From Bacteroidaceae bacterium (lineage in GTDB: Bacteria; Bacteroidota; Bacteroidia; Bacteroidales; Bacteroidaceae): a stretch of DNA of 64,000 nucleotides. The notes below the pieces were generated by a model, which did not search any database, had not been told where the DNA came from, and worked only from the letters and a program-made list of their open reading frames with translations. The stretch is taken from NCBI GenBank assembly GCA_017442855.1, contig JAFSPM010000001.1, positions 117,554 through 181,553 of the forward strand. The letters are read 5' to 3'. Shown in pieces: positions 28,157 to 37,978 of this stretch. The translations under genes were made by a program, and so were the position numbers. The stretch's first letter is position 1. Each line of letters begins with the position of its first letter.

Positions 28157-28172
28157 CAGCATGAAGAGGCGG

Positions 28173-28805
28173 ATGGGCATATTATTCATGGTGTTCTTGG
28201 TACTGGCGGCAATGTATTTTGCCCCCGTGAGGCTACCCAGCAAATTGGCTTACCCTGTGGCTTTCTTAGGATTGATGGCCTTGCTTGACTATAAGCATAT
28301 CGGTATATCGATGGCGTTGGGCTTGGTGTTTTCAGCTTTGGGCGATTGGCAAGGCACACAAGCCAATTTCTTAGGTCAGATGGGATGCTTTGCCTTGGCA
28401 CATGTGGCGTATATTGCCTATTTCATCAGCCGACTGAAGCACAAGCCTGATTGGAAGTTAGTTGTTTCAGCTATTATACCTTGTTTAATAATAGGGGTGG
28501 TGGCCATCTTTTGGGTGATTCCTGAAGTGCCTAAAGGCATTTTGCAAATTGGTGTTAGTATCTATTGTGTGCTGATACTCACGATGATGTGGACGGCCTT
28601 TCTGCAAAAAGATTGGCTCTTTGCATTGGGTGCCGCTTTGTTTGTTTGCTCTGACTTTATCTTGGCTTGGAATAAGTTTGTGAGTCCAATAGATAATGCC
28701 TCTTGGTGCGTTATGGTGCCTTATTATGGGGCACAATGGATATTGTTCTATAGGGCTACAAGCGTTGCATCAGGCGCTTGCTCATGTACTTCACAGGGAA
28801 GATGA
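28173..28805 (+). CDS. YhhN/TMEM86 family membrane protein (lysoplasmalogenase-like)
   Basis: About 210 residues with seven to eight hydrophobic helices and the conserved acidic residues of the YhhN family in ALGDW and CSDFILAWNKF. Animal TMEM86 members cleave the vinyl-ether bond of lysoplasmalogens; bacterial activity is less well shown. The last 50 bases overlap the 3' end of the convergent permease gene, which is a long overlap, and the C-terminus (ATSVASGACSCTSQGR) encoded there looks atypical and may be a recent extension. Confidence 0.8.
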   Translation: MGILFMVFLVLAAMYFAPVRLPSKLAYPVAFLGLMALLDYKHIGISMALGLVFSALGDWQGTQANFLGQMGCFALAHVAYIAYFISRLKHKPDWKLVVSAIIPCLIIGVVAIFWVIPEVPKGILQIGVSIYCVLILTMMWTAFLQKDWLFALGAALFVCSDFILAWNKFVSPIDNASWCVMVPYYGAQWILFYRATSVASGACSCTSQGR

Positions 28806-29982
28806 CGGAGAGGGCTCCTACTGCTAATACGGTGATGAAAATAAGCAGTACATCAGTGAGATGCACACTCACAGGGTAGGCCTCGACGATAAAGTTGTTG
28901 CCTAAGGAGATGATGCCAAAATAATGTTGAATAAGACATAGTATCACTCCTAATACGATGCCTGCAATTGCTCCGTAAGCCGCTATGAGCCAACCCTCAA
29001 ACATAAAGATACGCTCGATCAGTTTATTGTCGGCACCTAAGTTGCGCAAAGTTTCCGCATCTTCTCGCTTATCTACAATCAGCATGCTCAGCGAGCCAAT
29101 CACGTTGAAGGTAGCAATAATTAGGATGAAAGTCAGGAACAGATAGGAAATGAACTTCTCAATCTCCATGATGCGAAACACGTCGGCTTGCTGTTCAAAG
29201 CGGTTCTGTACCTGGAAATCGTTGCCTAACATTTCTCTCATCTTGGCTTGTACTCGGCGCTCGTTAGTGCCTTGTTTCAGTTTTATCTCCATAGCCGATA
29301 CCTCATCGCGATAGCCAAAGAGCTGACGAGCAAAATCCATACTGGTAAGGATATATTGCGTATCGTATTTCTCTTGGTTGACCAAAAAAAGGGAACCAGG
29401 CGAGTGCAGATAGCCTCTGGCAAAAGCTGCTCCTGGGTTGGCAATGTTCACGCGTACATGTTGCTTGGGGGCAATGACGAGCAACGGATCGACAAACTGC
29501 AAGCCTGTACCCAATGATGAGGCTACTCCCATGCCTAAGATGCCGTAATTTACGCCTTCTTCCTGTAAGAGAAATTGTTGTCGGCCATAGAGAATGCTAT
29601 CAATCTCGGTAATTTGGGTAAATGTATCATCTACTCCTTTGATAGTTACCATCAGTTGTTTGTCCTTATATTGCACCAAAGCGTTTTCCTCGATGGTAGG
29701 CATAGCTATTTCCACCTCTGGCATTTGGAGTATTTGCCGAATTCTGCTATCGTCCTTACTGAACACCTTGCCTTGTGAAGCAGTGATTTTCACTGGGGCA
29801 TCGAAAGCAGTAAACAACCCTTCCACCATCTCGTGAAAGCCATTGAATACCGATAGGGTACACACCAAAGCGAGGGTAGCCAAAGCTACTCCGCATACTG
29901 ATATGGCAGAGATGATGTTGATGGCGTTGTGTTTCTTCTTGGCAAAGAGATAACGCTTGGCAATATAAAGCGGTAGGTTCAT
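28756..29982 (-). CDS. LolC/LolE-family ABC transporter permease
   Basis: A 408-residue protein with one N-terminal membrane helix, a large periplasmic domain (MacB_PCD-like, about 45-260) and three C-terminal helices (FtsX domain). It starts MNLPLYIAKRYLFAKKKHNAINIISAISVCGVALATLALV, typical of LolC/E. In the Lol system such permeases extract lipoproteins from the inner membrane together with LolD. A LolD-type ATPase is encoded 25 kb away (53862-54515) and is a plausible partner. Its start overlaps the rbfA stop by 4 bases. Confidence 0.87.
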   Translation of the reverse strand: MNLPLYIAKRYLFAKKKHNAINIISAISVCGVALATLALVCTLSVFNGFHEMVEGLFTAFDAPVKITASQGKVFSKDDSRIRQILQMPEVEIAMPTIEENALVQYKDKQLMVTIKGVDDTFTQITEIDSILYGRQQFLLQEEGVNYGILGMGVASSLGTGLQFVDPLLVIAPKQHVRVNIANPGAAFARGYLHSPGSLFLVNQEKYDTQYILTSMDFARQLFGYRDEVSAMEIKLKQGTNERRVQAKMREMLGNDFQVQNRFEQQADVFRIMEIEKFISYLFLTFILIIATFNVIGSLSMLIVDKREDAETLRNLGADNKLIERIFMFEGWLIAAYGAIAGIVLGVILCLIQHYFGIISLGNNFIVEAYPVSVHLTDVLLIFITVLAVGALSVIFPVKYMSKRLMQRL

Positions 29983-30374
29983 TGACTATTCAGATAATCT
30001 TCTTCCGGACCTTCTGGGGTTTTGTAACCATCGCCCTTCGCCTCTTTGATGAGGTTGTCGATATGCTCGGCATAATCCAACGAATCGTCAGCAAAGAACT
30101 TCAGTTCGGGGATGATGCGTAGTTGGTGGCGAACACGCTGACCTAAGTCATATCGTATGGTGCGCATATTGCTGGTGATATTCTTCAGCAACTCCTCTGA
30201 TTTCTCTGAGGGGAAAATGCTGAGATATACCTTGGCGATGCTCAGGTCAGGACTAATGCGAACGCCGCTTACAGACACCAAAACACCATGCGTGCCTTGG
30301 GTCTGCTTTTGGAACAAGTCGCTTAATTCTTTCTGAATCAAGCGAGAGATTTTATTCTGTCGAGTACTATCCAT
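29979..30374 (-). CDS. rbfA: Ribosome-binding factor A
   Basis: A 131-residue 30S maturation factor of the KH-like fold. The start MDSTRQNKISRLIQKELSDLFQ and the internal VSGVRISPDLSIAKVYLSIFP and RIIPELKFFADDSLDYAEHID segments are characteristic. It binds pre-30S subunits in late 16S processing and cold adaptation. It is translationally coupled to the downstream Lol-type permease by a 4-base overlap, an arrangement common in Bacteroidetes. Confidence 0.93.
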   Translation of the reverse strand: MDSTRQNKISRLIQKELSDLFQKQTQGTHGVLVSVSGVRISPDLSIAKVYLSIFPSEKSEELLKNITSNMRTIRYDLGQRVRHQLRIIPELKFFADDSLDYAEHIDNLIKEAKGDGYKTPEGPEEDYLNSQ

Positions 30375-30429
30375 AATAAATTGATAAATTTAAATTGATA
30401 ATTAATACCCCTCAGTCAGTAAGCTGACA

Positions 30430-30451
30430 GCTCCCCTTAATTAAGAGGAGC
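30430..30451 (-). terminator. Hairpin at the 3' end of the YfhO gene
   Basis: GCTCC..GGAGC with AATT centre (nearly perfect 9-bp stem, one mismatch) spans the YfhO stop codon. The T-run lies on the plus-strand side, so its role as a terminator for the minus-strand gene is uncertain. Confidence 0.4.
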
Positions 30452-33010
30452 AGTTTTTTTAACATTTTTCTTTATATAAATACCTAGAACGGCAAGAGTT
30501 GCAATGAGCAAAAGTATCAGAGCACCATAGGCGATGGTTTCCGTCACATGGATGCTCTGTGGGTCAAATGTCATCTGGATGGTGTGATTCCCTGCTGGCA
30601 CATAGAGCGTGCGTAACACATAGTCGGCACGTGCCAACTCTACAGGCTGACTATCGATGGTTACTTGCCAACCATCGGGGTAATATACTTCTGAAAATAC
30701 AGCTACTCCGTCAGATGGGTTCTGAGTTTGGTAAGTCAGGCTATTGGGTTCATATTCGGTAAGTTCAATAATGGCATCGTCAGCTACCTCGAAAGTGGTG
30801 GCGTTGTTCAGTGCCGACTTGAATTGATTATCTACCACAGCTGTTACATGTGAGTTGCTGGTGGTGGTCATGTCGAGTTCTTCATCGGCATTGGCCACAT
30901 AGCTTACTTCTTTGACAAACCAAGCATTACCTAAAGCATAGGGATTTTCCAAAGGCAACTCTCCTTCTTTGGTCGGTAGGATAAAATACCTGGTGTTAAG
31001 CATATTAAGGGCATGGAACTTGGACGGATCTACTTGTTCCATATCTCCTCCTGCATTAGCAATTTCCTCATAGGCATCTTGCATCTCCGTCTTGAGACAA
31101 ATCTCTATCAGTTCGTTATACCTGCGTAACTTGGCTGCATGATAACCGCCTACATTCTTGTGCCAATAGGAGGTGTTGTTTTCATTGAAAGCACTAACGG
31201 CAAAGTTCAATACACGATAGTCGGGGTCAGTATCTTCCAAAATGTATTTGTCGGCTTCCGACTGGGCAAAGGTGGTGGTTTGTATGCTTTTATCTACAAA
31301 CTGGTCGTCGTAGAGGTAACGCTTGTTTACTTGCCACATATCAAACAAGCAGAGCAGGGCAATGCCACCAATGGTGAACTCCTTGCGCAACTTGCCCTTG
31401 AAGAAAAGGAATAAAATAACGACACCAATAAGGACAATAATAAGTGAGCGCAAGGCATCAGCAGAAACCATAGCGGCACGCATCTCACTTAAATTTGCCA
31501 TGATGCTTGCTAACTCGTTGGCAGGGATACCTCCTTGGTCAACAGCACTTTGCAACATCTGTGCCTCTTGAGCAGGAATGAATTCGGTAAAGGTACCAGG
31601 GGAGAGGTAGATAAGCAAGCTAAGGCCGGCGGTCAACAATAGAGGAATTGATAATTGAGCTATGCTCCAATTCTGTCGCGACTCGGCCAAACCGATGCCA
31701 GCATCTTTGGCGCTCGCTGCTCCAGAAAGTGACAATTGACCATTCTCGATAATCTGCTTGAGTGCTAACATTGCCAACAAAGGGATGGTGAACTCAGCTA
31801 TGACCAAGATGGATGAAACTGCACGGAACTTATTATACATCGGCACATAATCGATGAAGAAATCGGTGACTGGCATGAAGTTCTTACCCCATGAAAGAAT
31901 GATGGAGAAAAGTGCCGCTCCTAAAAGTGCCCATTTCATCGGTCCTTTTACGATAAAACAACCCAAAAGGAAGAGGAAAAGCACGAAGGCACCCACATAA
32001 ACAGGACCAGATGTTCCTGGTTGGGTACCAAAATACTGTGACAAGGTACCATATAAGCTGCTATACCTTGGATTGGATTTGGTCATAGCAGCTTTGCTTT
32101 GGTTAATGGCTACCGAAGCACCACCTTTGAAATTGGGAACTAACAAGGTTAGCGTCTCATCTACACCATAGCTCCATTGGGTAATGTATTCCTTGTCTAA
32201 CCCACCCGTAGCCGAAGAGCCAGCAGAAGGATGTTGTGTCAATTCACTTTTGCCTCGCATGGTTTCCAAGCTGTAGGTATAGGTGTGGTACAGGTTACTG
32301 AGGTTGATGGCAACACCTACTAAACCAGCTACTACCAAAACAACTGAGGCTTTCAGGAATTGGGGCATCGTGTGTTGGCGATAGGCCTCTATGCCAAAAG
32401 CGATAACCATAAAGAGCATTACGAACAGGAAGTAATAACTCATCTGCACATGGTTAGAGAGTATTTGCAAGGCTACAAATAGGGCAAAGACAATGCCTCC
32501 CTGCCAAATCTTTCCTCGATAGGCCCATACCATACCAGCTATCGTGGGTGGAATGTATGCTAAGGTGACGAATTTCCAGATATGTCCTGCGGCTATAAGG
32601 ATAAAGAAATAGGAGGAAAATCCCCACAAGATACCTCCCAATGCCGAAAGCCAGGGCGACATACCAAAAGCACGAAGCAGGATGTAAAAGCCCAACAGCA
32701 TGATAAAAGCTAAGCGTACATACTCCGGAAACCATAGTTCATAGACGTTGCCCACTTTCTTCAACGTATCGGTGGAATCGTAAGAAGGTGAAATCTGGTA
32801 AGTAGGCATGCCACTAAACATAGAATTGGTCCAACGGGTACGCTCACCCGTACGCTCGTAATACTCCTTGGCTTCCTGACCAGCAGCTGCTCCGGCAGTG
32901 GTGTCGTGCTGGAAAAGGATCCTTCCCTCAAAGTCGGCAGGATAGAAATAAACGAACGAGATGACTGCAAATATCAGTATGGCAATGATGTCGGGTATTA
33001 TCTTCTTCAT
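30437..33010 (-). CDS. YfhO family membrane protein (GT-C-like)
   Basis: An 857-residue protein with about 12 membrane helices and a large extracytoplasmic C-terminal domain ending in one more helix, the standard YfhO layout. The family belongs to the GT-C membrane glycosyltransferase group; Gram-positive YfhO adds sugars to lipoteichoic acids, but the Bacteroidetes acceptor is unknown. The first loop (DFEGRILFQHDTTAGAAAGQE) carries the acidic residues expected for GT-C enzymes. It is a single gene with its own -7 box upstream. Confidence 0.85.
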   Translation of the reverse strand: MKKIIPDIIAILIFAVISFVYFYPADFEGRILFQHDTTAGAAAGQEAKEYYERTGERTRWTNSMFSGMPTYQISPSYDSTDTLKKVGNVYELWFPEYVRLAFIMLLGFYILLRAFGMSPWLSALGGILWGFSSYFFILIAAGHIWKFVTLAYIPPTIAGMVWAYRGKIWQGGIVFALFVALQILSNHVQMSYYFLFVMLFMVIAFGIEAYRQHTMPQFLKASVVLVVAGLVGVAINLSNLYHTYTYSLETMRGKSELTQHPSAGSSATGGLDKEYITQWSYGVDETLTLLVPNFKGGASVAINQSKAAMTKSNPRYSSLYGTLSQYFGTQPGTSGPVYVGAFVLFLFLLGCFIVKGPMKWALLGAALFSIILSWGKNFMPVTDFFIDYVPMYNKFRAVSSILVIAEFTIPLLAMLALKQIIENGQLSLSGAASAKDAGIGLAESRQNWSIAQLSIPLLLTAGLSLLIYLSPGTFTEFIPAQEAQMLQSAVDQGGIPANELASIMANLSEMRAAMVSADALRSLIIVLIGVVILFLFFKGKLRKEFTIGGIALLCLFDMWQVNKRYLYDDQFVDKSIQTTTFAQSEADKYILEDTDPDYRVLNFAVSAFNENNTSYWHKNVGGYHAAKLRRYNELIEICLKTEMQDAYEEIANAGGDMEQVDPSKFHALNMLNTRYFILPTKEGELPLENPYALGNAWFVKEVSYVANADEELDMTTTSNSHVTAVVDNQFKSALNNATTFEVADDAIIELTEYEPNSLTYQTQNPSDGVAVFSEVYYPDGWQVTIDSQPVELARADYVLRTLYVPAGNHTIQMTFDPQSIHVTETIAYGALILLLIATLAVLGIYIKKNVKKTAPLN

Positions 33011-33031
33011 AACTGTTTTATCTTATTGCTG

Positions 33032-33039
33032 CAAAAGTA
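33032..33039 (-). promoter_or_regulatory. -7 box of the YfhO gene
   Basis: TACTTTTG on the minus strand, 21 bases before the start codon. Confidence 0.5.
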
Positions 33040-33088
33040 ATAAAACTTTAGGGAAAAACAGCTGCATAGGGTAAACATTTAAGCTATG

Positions 33089-34201
33089 TTAGGCAAGTAG
33101 ATGGTAAACGCCACCCACCAAAGCTTTCACGACTCCTTTCATCTCTAAGCCGAAAAGCAGCGAGGTGAGTTGATGTATTGGCATGTTGGCTTCGACAGTC
33201 AAGGTATTGACATGCAGGTCGCCTCTTTGTTGCAGGAGATTGACTACCAATGTTTCTTCGTCAGTAAGATCCACAAACAGATTGCGTTGGATGGCTTCTG
33301 GCTTGGCAGAAGGAGTTTGCCAGCCCATAGCATTTACAAAGTCTTCGGCATTAGTGATTAAAGAGGCTTTATTGTCTCTGATAAGGTGGTTACATCCTTT
33401 CGATTTTTCATCATTGATCCTTCCTGGAACTGCAAAGCAGTCTCTGTTATAGGTATTTGCTAAAGAGGCCGTAATAAGTGAACCACCTTTTGAAGCAGAT
33501 TCCACTACAATCGTGACATCTGTCATGCCTGCTACAATGCGATTTCTCGATATGAAGTTGTACGCATCAGGCTCTGTATCCGTTAAGAATTCAGTGAGCA
33601 ACCCGCCATTGGATAACATCTCTTTTGCTATTTGTCGATGTTGAGAAGGGTAGATTCTATCTAAACCATGTGCCAATACACCTATGGTAGTCAGGTGGTT
33701 GTCTATCGCTGCTCGATGCGAATGGACATCGATGCCATAAGCCAAACCGCTAACTATCGTGGCATCTGGGCACAGGGCAGACAGATCCCTTACAAAATCA
33801 GCACAAAACTGTTTGCCATATTGGGTGGCCATGCGGGTTCCCACCATTGATACCATATGCAGACGATTTAGGTCTGCATTGCCTTTAAAAAACAATACAA
33901 TGGGAGCATCTTCACATTCCCTGAGTCGGGAAGGGTAGTTCTCATCCTTTATGGTGAGGCAGGTAATGTGGTTCTTTTCTACAAAGTTCAATTCCTTTTC
34001 TGCCCTTTTGAAGGCATCAGGACAATCTAGCATGTTCACCAAACGCTGACTGACATCAGGTATTAGTTCGCGTAAATGCAGACGGTTCTCAAACACGGCA
34101 GAAGCACTGCCCACTTCATCAATCAAACGCTTGGCATTGATGTGGCCGACACCTTCACAAAGAGTCAAGGCAATGGCACAAGTCTTTTCATCGTTGGTCA
34201 T
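33089..34201 (-). CDS. dprA: DNA processing protein DprA
   Basis: A 370-residue single-strand DNA-binding protein that loads RecA on incoming DNA during transformation and is widespread even in bacteria not known to be competent. The Rossmann-like core shows VSMVGTRMATQYG, TIVSGLAYGIDVHSHRAAI and LAHGLDRIYPSQHR, with an N-terminal HhH-like region (LCEGVGHINAKRLI) and a C-terminal winged helix (LTSLLFGLEMKGVVKAL). It follows the thioesterase gene by 20 bases, as the third gene of the U32-thioesterase-dprA group. Confidence 0.94.
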   Translation of the reverse strand: MTNDEKTCAIALTLCEGVGHINAKRLIDEVGSASAVFENRLHLRELIPDVSQRLVNMLDCPDAFKRAEKELNFVEKNHITCLTIKDENYPSRLRECEDAPIVLFFKGNADLNRLHMVSMVGTRMATQYGKQFCADFVRDLSALCPDATIVSGLAYGIDVHSHRAAIDNHLTTIGVLAHGLDRIYPSQHRQIAKEMLSNGGLLTEFLTDTEPDAYNFISRNRIVAGMTDVTIVVESASKGGSLITASLANTYNRDCFAVPGRINDEKSKGCNHLIRDNKASLITNAEDFVNAMGWQTPSAKPEAIQRNLFVDLTDEETLVVNLLQQRGDLHVNTLTVEANMPIHQLTSLLFGLEMKGVVKALVGGVYHLLA

Positions 34202-34221
34202 CGTTATGAAAGCTTTTAAGT

Positions 34222-34623
34222 TTATAAATAATTAGCAAATAATTCATCAAACATCTCACCTCTGGTCAACACGCCATTCTCTACGCAGACGGCATCGACG
34301 ACCCCTCTTAGACATAGTTTGTTGTCGCTTTTTCGGAAGATATCTTGGTAAAATACAAATCGGATGCCTTCACGTTGCATGTATAGTTTACTAACAAACT
34401 CGTCTCCACTATGAAGAGGTACCTTAAATGTCATAGTAATTTTTGACACCACTACATCTATGCCTCGCTGATGGAGGTCAGCAAAACTCACCCCTGTGGT
34501 CAACAGGAACTCATGCCTGGTATGTTCTAAGTAATGCTGGTAGTTGGCATTGTTGACAATGCCTTGAAGGTCGCATTCGTAGTCGCGTACCTTCATTTCC
34601 AGCTCGTAGATGTATTTACTCAT
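34222..34623 (-). CDS. Hotdog-fold acyl-CoA thioesterase (4HBT family)
   Basis: A 133-residue hotdog protein. It contains RDYECDLQGIVNNANYQHYLEHTRHEFL, the D-x-x-G-I-V-x-x-x-x-Y-x-x-Y-x-E motif of the 4-hydroxybenzoyl-CoA thioesterase/YbgC family with its catalytic Asp. It is predicted to hydrolyse acyl-CoA; the chain specificity is not readable. Its start overlaps the U32 peptidase stop by 4 bases and dprA follows. Confidence 0.88.
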   Translation of the reverse strand: MSKYIYELEMKVRDYECDLQGIVNNANYQHYLEHTRHEFLLTTGVSFADLHQRGIDVVVSKITMTFKVPLHSGDEFVSKLYMQREGIRFVFYQDIFRKSDNKLCLRGVVDAVCVENGVLTRGEMFDELFANYL

Positions 34624-35894
34624 GACTCTAATCCTTTAAATTGTAACATTTCATGGGTGCTCACCAACTTAAACAGTTTGTCGGAAGGACGTATCTTCTC
34701 TACTTTCAGCGAGAAATGATCACCTTTGTGTACGGTCTGTACGGGCTTGAGGTTCACTCTTGCTTCTTCCAACGTGAGGAAGATGGCTCCTGTGGTAGGA
34801 CCAGTTATCAGCATTTTGTCACCTACATTCAGTTCGGCAGCTTCGCAAAGGAACTCTGCCACACCTATGTTGTTGAAATATTTGATACCCTTACCTACAT
34901 AGATTTTACGCTCGGTTGCTGCTGATCCGTAGGTGTGTGTCCACTCGCCTAAACGTTGCCCCAGATAGTAACCATTCCAGAAACCACGATTGAATACGGT
35001 GCTTAGTCGTTCATCCCATGCTTTTATCTTTTCATCAGAGTAGGTACCGTCAATCACGCTCTCGATAGCCTCACGATAACATTCGGCCACAATGCGTACA
35101 TACTCTGGTCCCCTTGCCCTGCCTTCTATCTTAAACACCCTCACACCAGCATCCATCATCTTGTTGATGAAATGGATGGTCTTTAAGTCCTTGGGTGACA
35201 TAATGTACTTATTATTAATTTGGAGTTCGTCGCCAGTATCTCTGTCTGTTACCACATACCCCCTGCGGCATATCTGACGGCATTCGCCTCTGTTGGCCGA
35301 TTTGTTCTCTTCTTGCAGAGAGAGATAACATTTGCCAGAAACGGCCATGCAAAGGGCTCCGTGGCAGAACATCTCGATACGAACTTGCTGACCACTCGGT
35401 CCGCAGATGTTTTCTTCTTCAATATGACGATGTATCTCTGCCACCTGCTCTAAGTTCAATTCGCGAGCCAAAACCACTACATCGGCAAACTGGGCATAGA
35501 ATTTCAGCGCTTCTACATTGCTGATGTTCAGCTGTGTACTCAAATGTACTTCTTGTCCGATGCTTCGCGCGTAAGTCAGTACGGAAATGTCCATGGCAAT
35601 CACGGCACTGATGCCTGCTTCTTTGGCGGCATCCACAATGGTATGCATTTGTTCCATGTCAGCATCATAGACAATCGTATTGACAGTCAGGTAACTCTTG
35701 ATGCCATGCTCATTACAGATAGCCGCTATCTCACGCAAATCAGCTATGGTAAATGGGTTAGCGGAATGTGAACGCATATTGAGTTGCCCCACTCCGAAAT
35801 AAACAGAGTTGGCGCCAGCCTGAATAGCTGCCTGTAATGAATCTCTTGACCCTACAGGTGCCATGATTTCAAAGTCATTGATGTTATATTTCAT
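34620..35894 (-). CDS. U32-family protein, TrhP-like (tRNA U34 hydroxylation)
   Basis: A 424-residue member of peptidase family U32. The diagnostic stretches are present: APVGSRDSLQAAIQAGANSVYFG at the N-terminus, the VRIEMFCHGALCMAVSGKCYLS signature, and the Cys pair in NRGECRQICRRGY that probably binds a cofactor. E. coli TrhP (YegQ) of this family takes part in prephenate-dependent hydroxylation of tRNA U34 to ho5U; this role is inferred by similarity. It is the first gene of a coupled three-gene unit and is divergent from another tRNA modification gene, dusB. Confidence 0.85.
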   Translation of the reverse strand: MKYNINDFEIMAPVGSRDSLQAAIQAGANSVYFGVGQLNMRSHSANPFTIADLREIAAICNEHGIKSYLTVNTIVYDADMEQMHTIVDAAKEAGISAVIAMDISVLTYARSIGQEVHLSTQLNISNVEALKFYAQFADVVVLARELNLEQVAEIHRHIEEENICGPSGQQVRIEMFCHGALCMAVSGKCYLSLQEENKSANRGECRQICRRGYVVTDRDTGDELQINNKYIMSPKDLKTIHFINKMMDAGVRVFKIEGRARGPEYVRIVAECYREAIESVIDGTYSDEKIKAWDERLSTVFNRGFWNGYYLGQRLGEWTHTYGSAATERKIYVGKGIKYFNNIGVAEFLCEAAELNVGDKMLITGPTTGAIFLTLEEARVNLKPVQTVHKGDHFSLKVEKIRPSDKLFKLVSTHEMLQFKGLES

Positions 35895-35936
35895 AGCTTA
35901 GTGACATTTGAGTGTGCGAAGTTAGTGATTTTTCTT

Positions 35937-35944
35937 TATCTTTG
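35937..35944 (+). promoter_or_regulatory. -7 box of the dusB promoter
   Basis: TATCTTTG, 51 bases before the ATG at 35996. It excludes the in-frame ATG at 35912, which lies upstream of it. Confidence 0.55.
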
Positions 35945-35995
35945 CAAAATATTGATAACAATGATGCTTTGACCGTTATCGATTCTTGGAAATAC

Positions 35996-36979
35996 ATGAA
36001 AATAGCAAATCTGGATTTAGGGAATTATCCTGTGTTTCTGGCACCGATGGAGGATGTTACTGATCCTGCCTTCCGACTGATGTGCAAACGTTTTGGCGCA
36101 GATATGGTATATACCGAATTTGTGTCGAGCGATGCTTTGGTGCGTTCTGTTAATAGTACGATGCGCAAGCTGAACATCAGTGACGAAGAGCGACCAGTGG
36201 CCATTCAGATTTATGGTAAGAACACCGATGCGATGGTGGAAGCTGCCCGCATGGTAGAAGAGGCACATCCCGATGTGATTGACCTTAACTTTGGTTGTCC
36301 CGTTAAGAAAGTGGCAGGTAAAGGAGCTGGGGCAGGCTTGCTCCGTGACACCCCCAAGATGTTGGAGATTACTCGTGCCGTAGTGGATGCCGTGAGATTG
36401 CCAGTAACGGTGAAAACACGTTTGGGCTGGGACGATAACAACAAAATCATTGTGGATTTGGCAGAACAACTACAGGATTGTGGCATAGCTGCTTTGACGA
36501 TTCATGGCAGGACGCGTGCACAGATGTATACTGGTGAAGCCGATTGGACGTTGATAGGCAAGGTGAAAGAGAACCCTCGTATTCATATACCCATTATAGG
36601 TAATGGAGATATCACTACCCCCGAACGGGCCAAGGAATGCTTCGATAAATATGGTGTAGATGCCGTGATGATAGGTCGTGCTTCGTTTGGCAGACCATGG
36701 ATTTTCAAGGAGGTGAAACATTTCCTGCAGACGGGAGAGTTGTTGCCACCTCTCAGTGCCGAGTGGCGACTGAATGTGTTGAGACAAGAGGTATTGGATA
36801 GCGTCAATTTGCTGGATGAGCGTAGAGGCATTCTGCACGTAAGGCGCCATATTGCCGCAAGTCCTTTATTCAAGGGCATTCCCAATTTCCGTGAAACACG
36901 TATTGCGATGTTGCGTGCGGAAACCAAGGAAGACTTGTTCCAGATTTTCGATGGCTTAGACTTGAGTCAGTTTACATAA
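35996..36979 (+). CDS. dusB: tRNA-dihydrouridine synthase B
   Basis: An FMN enzyme that reduces uridine to dihydrouridine in the tRNA D-loop. It is 327 residues from the ATG at 35996 (MKIANLDLGNYPVFLAPMEDVTDPAFR). The catalytic Cys lies in LNFGCPVKKVAGKGAGAGLL, and FMN-binding segments VKTRLGWDD, TIHGRTRAQMYTG and PIIGNGDI are visible. It is cytoplasmic. It is divergent from the TrhP-like gene, so two D-loop/anticodon tRNA modification genes share one intergenic region. Confidence 0.93.
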   Translation: MKIANLDLGNYPVFLAPMEDVTDPAFRLMCKRFGADMVYTEFVSSDALVRSVNSTMRKLNISDEERPVAIQIYGKNTDAMVEAARMVEEAHPDVIDLNFGCPVKKVAGKGAGAGLLRDTPKMLEITRAVVDAVRLPVTVKTRLGWDDNNKIIVDLAEQLQDCGIAALTIHGRTRAQMYTGEADWTLIGKVKENPRIHIPIIGNGDITTPERAKECFDKYGVDAVMIGRASFGRPWIFKEVKHFLQTGELLPPLSAEWRLNVLRQEVLDSVNLLDERRGILHVRRHIAASPLFKGIPNFRETRIAMLRAETKEDLFQIFDGLDLSQFT

Positions 36980-37012
36980 ACTTGGCAACGACTCAGCATC
37001 AATCAAGCAAAC

Positions 37013-37978
37013 TCAATTCTTCTCCAACTTTGCACAAGTCTTCCTGAACAGCCAGGATGTAAATACATACAGCAGATAGCCAGAGATCCAGCCGGCAAAT
37101 ACATCAATCACATAGTGGGCTTGGATATAAACCGTAGCAATACATAACAAGATATAGAAAGGTAACATACAAAATGCCAACTTCTTGCTGCTACGCCACC
37201 CCATCAGCATGATGATGGTGGATACGCCCACATGTGAACTTGGGAAAGCTGCTGTTGGTCTTTCTCCCACAGCTTGAGAGCCTTCAACTAAACTATAAAA
37301 GAATCCTTGTCCATGTTCTGTCCCAGGCAAAAGTTCTGGGTGCAGGTTGAAATAATCGCCTACGGCAGGGAACACTCCTGCCAATACATTCTCCTCGCCG
37401 ATGGCAGGGAAATAGAACTGAGGACCTGCCACAGGTAGTACAATATAAATAATGTAGTAGAGGAAAAACGAAGACATCAGCACGAAGGCAACTTTCTCAA
37501 ACAGGTCGAAACGCATCACAAAATGCCAACAAACGATGGCTGCAATGAGTGGAAAATAAGCAAAATAGCCCATATTCAACGGTTCGCTTACCCAAAGCTG
37601 GGGTAATTCTTGTTGAAACCAATAGGCTGGTTGGGAACCAAACAAGGTTTGTTCTGCTTGGGCAAAGATATGGTCAAGGTTAGGTAATAGTCGATTAAAC
37701 TCAAATGTATCTGAATACCAATAAGTCAATAGCGACATCTGAAAAGCAATGCGCAAGAATGCGGTCACCTTACAAGGATATTTCCGATACACTGAGATAA
37801 AAACGAAGGTACCTACAACAATTAAAGCCCTTCCCATCAGCATTTCTCCCGGATGATCCATTTGGTGATACAAGATGATGATGGCAATGGAGGTCAGGAA
37901 AGTATAAATCAAAGAAGCTCCTTCCACGAAATACTGCCCTTTGCTGGGACCCATCTTATTTAGCCAGCCTAAAGCCAT
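37013..37978 (-). CDS. PAP2-superfamily lipid phosphatase/transferase
   Basis: About 321 residues from the ATG at 37978, which overlaps the epimerase end by 10 bases (another ATG lies at 37996). The protein has six to eight membrane helices. The PAP2 catalytic motifs are FPSSHVGVST and HYVIDVFAGW, with Arg in the GERPTAAFPSSH segment. The family removes or transfers phosphate-linked headgroups at the membrane surface. The long form with FPSSHVG resembles Aur1-like inositol-phosphoceramide synthases, and Bacteroidales do make sphingolipids, but this is only a possibility. It is the last gene of a three-gene unit. Confidence 0.82.
   Translation of the reverse strand: MALGWLNKMGPSKGQYFVEGASLIYTFLTSIAIIILYHQMDHPGEMLMGRALIVVGTFVFISVYRKYPCKVTAFLRIAFQMSLLTYWYSDTFEFNRLLPNLDHIFAQAEQTLFGSQPAYWFQQELPQLWVSEPLNMGYFAYFPLIAAIVCWHFVMRFDLFEKVAFVLMSSFFLYYIIYIVLPVAGPQFYFPAIGEENVLAGVFPAVGDYFNLHPELLPGTEHGQGFFYSLVEGSQAVGERPTAAFPSSHVGVSTIIMLMGWRSSKKLAFCMLPFYILLCIATVYIQAHYVIDVFAGWISGYLLYVFTSWLFRKTCAKLEKN

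Noticed and set aside
35912-35995. N-terminal extension of DusB
   Set aside because: It crosses the -7 box at 35937-35944, and DusB proteins begin at MKIANL-like sequences.
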